From Clostridia bacterium (GTDB lineage: Bacteria > Bacillota > Clostridia > Oscillospirales > CAG-272), in the NCBI GenBank assembly GCA_017379815.1, contig JAFNVK010000103.1, positions 1-5,305 on the forward strand: 5,305 bases of DNA, written 5' to 3'. Made by a program: the position numbers and the translations under genes. This document shows positions 1 through 4,362 of the stretch, piece after piece. The number at the start of each line of letters is the position of its first letter. The stretch's first letter is position 1. The notes below the pieces were generated by a model. It made no database searches. It was given only the letters and a program-made list of their open reading frames with translations, and was not told the origin of the DNA.

Positions 1-227
1 GAGCGCCCCTTGGAATAGATCTTGGGATCAAAGGAGAGGATGGCCATATTGGCAGTATCGCTCTCGGGCACCATCCCCTCGGGAACGTTGGATACGGTTC
101 CGACGTAGGCGGTTTTTGCCAGGCGGTCGGTCACGGGCTTGCTTGCCGCCTGCATAGGCGTGCGGTTGCCGAGGGCAGCGATCCTTTCGTCTGCCATTCC
201 GTCGGGAATGAGTACAAAGTATTTCAT
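1..227 (-). CDS. apgM: ApgM-family cofactor-independent phosphoglycerate mutase or homoserine kinase (5' part only)
   Basis: Only the N-terminal 75 codons are present; the frame runs off the left edge of the window. The protein opens with a beta strand ending in PDGMAD (residues 8-13), where Asp9 is the expected metal ligand of the alkaline-phosphatase superfamily. It continues with a helix containing TPMQAA, then VPEGMVPESDTANMAIL, where Ser56-Asp57 matches the SDxAN motif expected to carry the phosphorylated serine. This order fits the archaeal-type 2,3-bisphosphoglycerate-independent phosphoglycerate mutase (ApgM), which interconverts 2- and 3-phosphoglycerate in the cytoplasm. Many clostridial relatives have instead been proposed to be homoserine kinases in threonine synthesis, and this fragment cannot separate the two. 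The start at 227 is supported by AAAGGA at 236-241, eight bases upstream, and by its own promoter. It is divergent from the next gene. Confidence 0.88.
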   Translation of the reverse strand, partial: MKYFVLIPDGMADERIAALGNRTPMQAASKPVTDRLAKTAYVGTVSNVPEGMVPESDTANMAILSFDPKIYSKGR

Positions 228-315
228 CAGATTCGTCCTTTCCACGGGGAGCAATTGCGGAGGAAACAGATACCGGAATTGATCTTCGCTCAAAAAAATA
301 ATAACAATCCAATAT

Positions 316-344
316 ATTATATCACATTCTCCCCGAAAGTACAA
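316..344 (-). promoter_or_regulatory. sigma-A promoter for the ApgM-family gene
   Basis: Read on the minus strand, there is a -35 box TTGTAC (339-344), a 17-base spacer and a perfect -10 box TATAAT (316-321). The -10 box is preceded by TG one base upstream (TGATATAAT), an extended -10. Transcription should start near 309, giving a leader of about 80 bases before the ATG at 227. A short dyad abuts the upstream side of the -35 box. Confidence 0.8.
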
Positions 345-356
345 GAGCAAATGCTC
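345..356. repeat. 12-base inverted repeat flush against the ApgM-gene -35 box
   Basis: GAGCA-AA-TGCTC is a perfect 5-base inverted repeat with a 2-base centre. It begins at the base next to the -35 hexamer (339-344). The position would suit an operator or activator site, but the arms are short and no second copy is seen in the window, so chance is possible. Confidence 0.3.
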
Positions 357-416
357 CAATTTTTTGCAAAAACCGCCGTGTAATTCAAGCGGATTTGTAA
401 AAAAATTGTGATGCGG

Positions 417-445
417 TTGCAAAGTGAGAAAACTTATGATAGAAT
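417..445 (+). promoter_or_regulatory. probable sigma-A promoter for the 478-1143 gene
   Basis: TTGCAA (417-422), a 17-base spacer and TAGAAT (440-445) make a reasonable sigma-A promoter. It lies 32 bases upstream of the start codon and diverges from the ApgM-gene promoter. An overlapping TATGAT (435-440) has no suitably spaced -35 partner, so TAGAAT is preferred. The leader would be about 25 bases. Confidence 0.55.
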
Positions 446-464
446 AAAAACAGAAATCCAACCT

Positions 465-477
465 AAGGAGGCCTCCT
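465..477 (+). promoter_or_regulatory. ribosome binding site inside a perfect 12-base palindrome
   Basis: AAGGAGG (465-471) lies six bases before the ATG at 478, which fixes the start of that gene. The bases AGGAGGCCTCCT (466-477) are exactly self-complementary and end at the start codon. The Shine-Dalgarno bases could therefore pair within a tiny hairpin (AGGA/TCCT around GGCC) or between two transcripts. Whether this affects translation is unknown. Confidence 0.65.
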
Positions 478-1143
478 ATGACACCCGATCCCATCCCCTC
501 CGCAGATTCTGTCACCTACGCCGAGCAGGTCTTGGCCGCCAAAAAGCTCAAGAAACGGATCCTGATCGTTCTTGCCTCGGTGCTCGGCACGCTTCTCGTG
601 CTTCTTCTGCTCGTTCTTCTCCTGCAGGGTATCCGGAACTCGATGAACAAGCCCGAGGTTCCCGAATACGAGTTCTATCCCACCTATACGGGAAACATTC
701 TGGAAAACCCATCTTATCTCAATCTCAACCGTGACGTCGTTTATTCCTACGATTCTACCGGCGTTGGCTTTTCCACCTCCATCACCGATGAGGAATGGGA
801 CACTCTGGATGGCGAGGTGAAATTCCTCTATCAGTACCTGCAGATCATCATCGCAGGCGACGTTGAAGGATACAACGCCTGTCTGAGCGAGCGTTATATC
901 CGCGAATTTGGCAGGGAAGATGCCTTTTCTCCGCAAATGCTTTACGAGATGAGGATCTCCTACTATCGCACGGATGCCGATGGCGGAAAGGTTTATCTGC
1001 TGGAATATAAGATCCACCGCAACGACGGAAGCTTCCGCACCGACGTTGGCAGCGGCATGTGCCGTCCGCAGTACGTCAAGGTCATCGAGCCCGAGGAGGG
1101 GCAATATCGGATCGAAAATATTGCCACCCGCTTTGAACGCTGA
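478..1143 (+). CDS. unrecognised single-pass membrane protein with an extracytoplasmic domain
   Basis: I do not recognise this 221-residue protein. A short cytoplasmic N-terminus ends in a basic patch (KKLKKR, residues 22-27). A single very leucine-rich membrane helix follows at about 28-49, so by the positive-inside rule the remaining ~170 residues should lie outside. That part begins with a Pro/Tyr-rich linker (about 58-72) and a segment with ILENPSYLNL (74-83). A helical stretch around 113-140 (FLYQYLQIIIAGDVEGYNAC) is followed by several predicted beta strands. Helices first and strands later, with an AGDVEGYN-like turn, recall NTF2-like extracytoplasmic domains; this is inference only. 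There is no lipobox and no signal cleavage site. The start is supported by AAGGAGG six bases upstream and a promoter at 417-445. No terminator is visible before the next promoter, 29 bases after the stop, so readthrough into the NfeD gene is possible. Confidence 0.85.
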   Translation: MTPDPIPSADSVTYAEQVLAAKKLKKRILIVLASVLGTLLVLLLLVLLLQGIRNSMNKPEVPEYEFYPTYTGNILENPSYLNLNRDVVYSYDSTGVGFSTSITDEEWDTLDGEVKFLYQYLQIIIAGDVEGYNACLSERYIREFGREDAFSPQMLYEMRISYYRTDADGGKVYLLEYKIHRNDGSFRTDVGSGMCRPQYVKVIEPEEGQYRIENIATRFER

Positions 1144-1172
1144 AAAAAATTGAAAAAATTTTCCGAAACCTA

Positions 1173-1201
1173 TTGACAATCACATGACCGCATGATATAA
1201 T
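1173..1201 (+). promoter_or_regulatory. perfect-consensus sigma-A promoter for nfeD-qmcA
   Basis: TTGACA (1173-1178), a 17-base spacer and TATAAT (1196-1201) match the sigma-A consensus exactly. TG one base before the -10 box adds an extended -10 element. The start point should be near 1208, giving a leader of only about 20 bases that ends in AAAGGAGG (1217-1224), six bases before the ATG. An A/T-rich stretch at 1142-1162, just upstream, could act as an UP element. These elements predict strong vegetative expression. Confidence 0.92.
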
Positions 1202-1230
1202 TAAGTCACTACAACGAAAGGAGGAATACC

Positions 1231-1716
1231 ATGCTCGAATTTTTCGTAGAAAACGGATACACGCTTTTTTGGCTTGCCGTTGCGATCGCGACCGCCGTTG
1301 TTGAGGGCATGACCTGCGGACTGGTGTCCATCTGGTTTGTTCCCGGAGCACTCGTCGCCCTCGTGATCTCGTTCTTTTGCGATCTCTTCTGGGTGCAGCT
1401 GCTGGCGTTTCTGCTCATCTCGCTCGCTACACTGATCCTGGTCAAGACCGTCTTCAAGAAGCATCTGCCAAATCAAAAAGCCTTCCGTTCCAATTCGGAT
1501 GCCCTCATCGGCGAGCGCGGGATCGTTCTGGAGACGATCGATAACCTGCACGAAACGGGAAGCGTCAAGATCCGCTCCCTCGTCTGGACCGCTCGTTCCT
1601 CCGATGACCGCACCGTTCTGCCCGAGGGAAGCTTCGTTATCGTGGAGGATATCTCGGGTGTCAAGCTCATCTGCAAGCCCGATCCCGAGCAAAACGCAGA
1701 CCGTACACAAGAATAA
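1231..1716 (+). CDS. NfeD-like integral membrane protein, short (protease-less) type
   Basis: This 161-residue protein has three hydrophobic helices at about 12-32, 34-50 and 53-71. A basic turn (KKHLP) follows, then a soluble C-terminal domain at about 91-150. That domain shows the NfeD OB-fold pattern: an ALIGERGIV start (91-99), then GSVKI (110-114), VWTAR (118-122), LPEGSFVIV (130-138) and GVKLICKP (143-150). Short NfeD proteins lack the ClpP-like serine protease domain found in long forms and usually sit next to an SPFH/stomatin gene. The encoded proteins are thought to work together in the membrane. Here the SPFH gene starts 24 bases downstream, and both share the consensus promoter at 1173-1201. 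The start is set by AAAGGAGG six bases upstream. The tail after residue 150 is short and polar. Confidence 0.9.
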   Translation: MLEFFVENGYTLFWLAVAIATAVVEGMTCGLVSIWFVPGALVALVISFFCDLFWVQLLAFLLISLATLILVKTVFKKHLPNQKAFRSNSDALIGERGIVLETIDNLHETGSVKIRSLVWTARSSDDRTVLPEGSFVIVEDISGVKLICKPDPEQNADRTQE

Positions 1717-1740
1717 ACCATTTCAGAAAGGAAAATTACT

Positions 1741-2676
1741 ATGGGACCTTTATTCGTTGCCGCCGTACTGATCGGCATTCTTCTCATTATCATCATTTCC
1801 AACATTCACATCGTTCCGCAGTCCAAGGCATATCTGGTCGAGCGTCTGGGCGCCTACCATCAGACCTGGCGCACGGGCATCCACTTCAAGATTCCCTTTA
1901 TCGATCGCATCGCCAAGCGCATCAACCTCATGGAGCAGGTCGCGGATTATCCGCCCCAGCCCGTGATCACCAAGGATAACGTCCGCATGCAGATCGACAC
2001 TGTCGTCTTCTTCCAGATCACCGACTGCAAGCTCTACGCCTACGGTCACACCACGCCGATGGCCGCTATTGAGAATCTGACCGCCACCACGCTTCGTAAC
2101 ATCATCGGTGAATTGGAGCTGGACAGCACGCTGACCTCCCGTGACATCATCAACACCAAGATGCGCTCGATCCTGGACGAGGCCACCGACCCCTGGGGCA
2201 TCAAGGTGACCCGCGTTGAGCTGAAGAACATCATTCCGCCCAGAGAGATCCAGGACGCCATGGAGAAGCAGATGAAGGCAGAGCGCGAGCGCCGCGAGGC
2301 GATCCTGCGTGCCGAGGGTGAGAAGAACTCCACCATTCTGGTTGCTCAGGGTAAGAAGGAATCCATGATCCTCGAGGCAGAGGCGGAGAAGCAGTCGCAG
2401 ATCCTGCGCGCCGAGGCGATCAAGGAGTCCAAGATCCGCGAGGCCGAGGGTGAGGCCGCTGCGATCCTTTCCATTCAGAAGGCTACCGCCGACGGTATCC
2501 GCATGATCAACGAGGCAGCCCCCGCACAGGGCGTGATCGCCATCAAGAGCCTGGAGGCTCTTGAAAAGGTCGCCAACGGAAAGGCCACCAAGATCATCAT
2601 CCCCTCCGAGATCCAGAACGTTGCAGGACTGGTCTCCAGCATCAAGGAGATCGCAACCGATCCTGCAGAGCAGTAA
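1741..2676 (+). CDS. qmcA: SPFH/band-7 membrane protein, stomatin/QmcA type
   Basis: This 311-residue protein has the normal length for bacterial QmcA/stomatin-like proteins. An N-terminal hydrophobic helix (about 4-20) anchors it. The SPFH domain follows (about 22-173), recognised by IVPQSKAYLVERLGAYH, GIHFKIPFID, the TKDNVRMQIDTVVFFQI region and GIKVTRVELKNIIPP. A long charged helix spans about 174-245 and contains an exact 11-residue repeat. A C-terminal region with IKSLEALEKVANGKATKI follows. The family forms large oligomeric membrane assemblies linked to microdomains and quality control; the precise role here is unknown. AAAGGA (1727-1732), eight bases before the ATG, supports the start. 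It forms an operon with the NfeD gene upstream and is closed by the terminator at 2690-2718. Lysine appears always to be encoded by AAG, and GAG, ATC and CTG are heavily preferred, a bias typical of a well-expressed gene and unlike the deacetylase genes downstream. Confidence 0.93.
   Translation: MGPLFVAAVLIGILLIIIISNIHIVPQSKAYLVERLGAYHQTWRTGIHFKIPFIDRIAKRINLMEQVADYPPQPVITKDNVRMQIDTVVFFQITDCKLYAYGHTTPMAAIENLTATTLRNIIGELELDSTLTSRDIINTKMRSILDEATDPWGIKVTRVELKNIIPPREIQDAMEKQMKAERERREAILRAEGEKNSTILVAQGKKESMILEAEAEKQSQILRAEAIKESKIREAEGEAAAILSIQKATADGIRMINEAAPAQGVIAIKSLEALEKVANGKATKIIIPSEIQNVAGLVSSIKEIATDPAEQ
2302..2469 (+). repeat. 33-base periodicity encoding an 11-residue coiled-coil repeat in qmcA
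   Basis: Residues 188-243 of the SPFH protein show Ile at positions 188, 199, 210, 221 and 232, exactly 11 apart, with a final Ile at 242 after one 10-residue step. The units begin ILRAEGEKNST, ILVAQGKKESM, ILEAEAEKQSQ and ILRAEAIKESK. Such hendecad spacing favours a straight or slightly right-handed coiled coil, as expected for the long helices of SPFH oligomers. The repeat is clear in the protein; at DNA level the units have diverged. Confidence 0.75.
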
Positions 2677-2689
2677 AACGATCCTTTTC

Positions 2690-2718
2690 GGGTCTGCCGC
2701 AAGGCAGACCCTTTTTTT
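2690..2718 (+). terminator. Rho-independent terminator after qmcA
   Basis: A perfect 9-base stem GGGTCTGCC / GGCAGACCC (2690-2698 with 2703-2711) encloses a GCAA loop of the GNRA type and is followed at once by seven T residues (2712-2718). It begins 13 bases after the qmcA stop and should end the nfeD-qmcA transcript, separating it from the deacetylase genes. Confidence 0.95.
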
Positions 2719-2810
2719 GTCAAAAATCGGCATGGCGCTTTTTTCATGGAGTGAAGACAGACAAAACGGCCAAAACTGTTGAGGAAGAATTCGTTTGAAG
2801 GGAGACGCTT

Positions 2811-3620
2811 ATGAAACGCGCTTTTCTTTGCCTTTTAGGCTTCATTTTTGCCTTTTCTGCTTTTTGCACACCGATCCTCGCGGCAGAAAAGGCCTACAGC
2901 TGGTATTGCGTGCACGAAAAGGAGCACCGCCGCCCCAAGGTCGATCCGAGCCTTGCCTTTATTGAGGAGCTGGACGGCTATTATATCGGCCCGGATGCAA
3001 CGGGCGAGGGAAATAAGGATAAGGTAATCTACCTCACCTTTGACGCCGGCTACGAAAATGGAAACGTGGCAAGGGTGCTTGATATTCTTCGCGAAGAATC
3101 GGTCACAGCGGCATTCTTTATTCTTGGGCATCTCGTTGAGCGTGAGTCCGCGCTCGTTCTGCGCATGGCGCAGGAAGGGCATACCGTTTGCAATCACACC
3201 TATCATCACAAGGATATGGCAAAAACCAACAAGGAAACCTTTTCCAAGGAGCTTTCCTCGCTCGATAAGGCTTATGAGGCTTTAACCGGTACGCCTATGT
3301 CAAGCTATTACCGTCCGCCGGAGGGGCGCTTTACGAAGGAAAACCTTGCCTGGGCCAAGGAAATGGGGTATAAGACCGTATTCTGGAGCTTTGCCTATCC
3401 GGATTGGGATAATGGGAAACAAATGTCTGCGGAGAAGGCGAAGAAGATCATTCTTGACAACGCGCACAACGGAGAGATCATGCTTTTGCATCCCACCTCA
3501 CAAACCAACGCGGCCATTCTTGGAGACGTGATCCGCGCACTTCGGGAGGAGGGCTACCGCTTTGGAAGTCTTGACGAATTGACAGAAAAGGGAAGCGGAA
3601 AGGAAGATCACCTTGATTAA
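2811..3620 (+). CDS. pdaA: PdaA-like polysaccharide deacetylase, secreted
   Basis: This 269-residue protein starts with a signal peptide (KR at 2-3, hydrophobic core about 4-23, likely cleavage after Ala24 or Ala25). The SWYCVHEKEHRRP segment and the EELDGYYIG region ahead of the catalytic domain resemble the N-terminal extension of Bacillus PdaA. NodB-fold motifs follow: YLTFDAGYENG (74-84), NHTYHH (128-133, His129 and His133 as metal ligands), RPPEG (168-172), FWSFAYPDW (191-199) and IMLLHP (223-228). Bacillus PdaA de-acetylates N-acetylmuramic acid on the way to muramic delta-lactam in the spore cortex. In canonical NodB enzymes motif 1 is TFDDG; here the second Asp, a metal ligand, is Ala79, while the PdaA subfamily typically has Asn or another residue there. 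The start is supported by AAGGGAG (2798-2804), six bases upstream. I see no convincing promoter in the gap after the terminator. The role could be in the spore cortex or in the vegetative wall. Confidence 0.88.
   Translation: MKRAFLCLLGFIFAFSAFCTPILAAEKAYSWYCVHEKEHRRPKVDPSLAFIEELDGYYIGPDATGEGNKDKVIYLTFDAGYENGNVARVLDILREESVTAAFFILGHLVERESALVLRMAQEGHTVCNHTYHHKDMAKTNKETFSKELSSLDKAYEALTGTPMSSYYRPPEGRFTKENLAWAKEMGYKTVFWSFAYPDWDNGKQMSAEKAKKIILDNAHNGEIMLLHPTSQTNAAILGDVIRALREEGYRFGSLDELTEKGSGKEDHLD
3599..3615 (+). promoter_or_regulatory. ribosome binding site that fixes a TTG start for the second deacetylase
   Basis: AAAGGA (3599-3604) sits eight bases before TTG (3613-3615), inside the last codons of the PdaA-like gene. 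The first in-frame ATG, at 3658, would cut into the membrane or signal helix and remove its positive residues (Lys3, Lys9, Arg10). The TTG is therefore the better start and implies translational coupling across an 8-base overlap. Confidence 0.8.
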
Positions 3621-4311
3621 GGCTACGGATCTTCAAAAACGCTTGATTTTCCTTTTGATGGCATTTCTCCTGCTTTTTCACCGTATAACGCTTATCACGG
3701 GCGCGCAGGCTCCTGTTTACCGCTCGGTCAAAACCGATTCCATGAAGATCGCACTCACCTTTGACGATGGTCCGCACCCCCGCCAAACCGAGCGTATTCT
3801 GAGCATTCTTGCCGAATATGAGCTCAGAGCCACCTTTTTTATGGTTGGGGTCAACGTGCGCAACTATCCGGATGCAGCAAGAGCTGTTGCAGCAGCAGGA
3901 CACGAGATCGGGAATCACACCTTTTCGCACAGACATCTGCGCAACTTGAACGGACAGGAGCTTTTTGAGGAGCTGAAGCAATGCGAGAATGCCATAGAGG
4001 AGATCTGCGACTGTCGGCCAAGCCTTTTTCGCCCCCCGGAGGGAGCGATCAATTCCTTCGTCGAGGATTGCTCGGTCAAAGGAGAGTATCGCGTGATCCT
4101 ATGGAGTCTTGACACGCGCGACTGGGAGAGAAAGAACACCGAACAGATCGTTAAATGCGTGCTTTCTAACGTTAAGCCCGGCGACATCATCCTCATGCAC
4201 GACTATATTGGCTATAATTCAAGAACACCGGAGGCGCTGGCAATTCTCTTGCCCGAGCTGCTTAAGCGCGGCTTTGAGCCGGTCACGGTCAGCGAGCTTT
4301 TAGAGGGATAA
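3613..4311 (+). CDS. NodB-domain polysaccharide deacetylase with complete active site
   Basis: This 232-residue protein has a basic N-terminus and a hydrophobic helix (about 11-28) ending in TGAQA, which is either a signal peptide or a membrane anchor. The remainder is one NodB homology domain with all motifs intact: LTFDDGPHP (48-56; Asp51 catalytic base, Asp52 metal ligand), NHTFSH (101-106; His102 and His106 metal ligands), FRPPEG (139-144), LWSLDTRDW (163-171) and IILMHD (192-197). The family removes acetyl groups from N-acetylated sugars of peptidoglycan, chitin oligomers or biofilm polysaccharide using a divalent metal and water. The genetic context favours peptidoglycan. RPPEG replaces the commoner RPPYG or RPPxG and is shared with the gene upstream. 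The gene overlaps that one by 8 bases and starts at TTG. Closest functional analogues are PdaB- or PgdA-like enzymes; the exact substrate cannot be told from sequence alone. Confidence 0.9.
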   Translation: MIKATDLQKRLIFLLMAFLLLFHRITLITGAQAPVYRSVKTDSMKIALTFDDGPHPRQTERILSILAEYELRATFFMVGVNVRNYPDAARAVAAAGHEIGNHTFSHRHLRNLNGQELFEELKQCENAIEEICDCRPSLFRPPEGAINSFVEDCSVKGEYRVILWSLDTRDWERKNTEQIVKCVLSNVKPGDIILMHDYIGYNSRTPEALAILLPELLKRGFEPVTVSELLEG

Positions 4312-4345
4312 AACAAAAGCGTCCTTGGCGGTGTACACCAAGGAC
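4311..4345 (-). terminator. intergenic hairpin terminator between convergent genes, best read on the minus strand
   Basis: A perfect 8-base stem GTCCTTGG (4321-4328) / CCAAGGAC (4338-4345) encloses a 9-base loop. On the minus strand it is followed by GCTTTTGTTTTA, a usable T tract, so it fits as terminator of the DUF624 gene, whose stop lies 17 bases upstream. On the plus strand only TTT follows after ACAC, so it may also end the deacetylase transcript, but less efficiently. The centre also contains the palindrome GGTGTACACC (4330-4339), which could compete with the main stem. Confidence 0.75.
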
Positions 4346-4362
4346 ACTTTAGGGGAGCGAGA

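Noticed and set aside
228..315. Riboswitch or attenuator in the ~80-base leader of the ApgM-family gene
   Set aside because: I found no conserved riboswitch core, T-box motif, leader peptide or terminator hairpin in this leader.
1142..1165. A/T-rich stretch after the 478-1143 gene as a terminator
   Set aside because: It has no GC-containing stem and the A and T runs give only weak pairing. It is better explained as an UP-element-like tract ahead of the next promoter.
463..1179. Open frame on the minus strand opposite the 478-1143 gene (238 codons)
   Set aside because: It lies opposite the plus-strand frame that has a promoter, ribosome binding site and coherent membrane topology. The antisense frame has none of these.
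1750..2733. Long open frame on the minus strand opposite qmcA (327 codons)
   Set aside because: It is antisense to a clear SPFH protein and arises from that gene's strong third-position codon bias. The translation is Leu/Asp/Gly-rich with no recognisable domain, and it reads back through the terminator stem.
2717..2745. TTGTCA at 2717-2722 as -35 box of a promoter for the PdaA-like gene
   Set aside because: No acceptable -10 box lies 16-18 bases downstream, and the hexamer overlaps the terminator T tract. No clear sporulation sigma-G pattern was found in 2719-2797 either.
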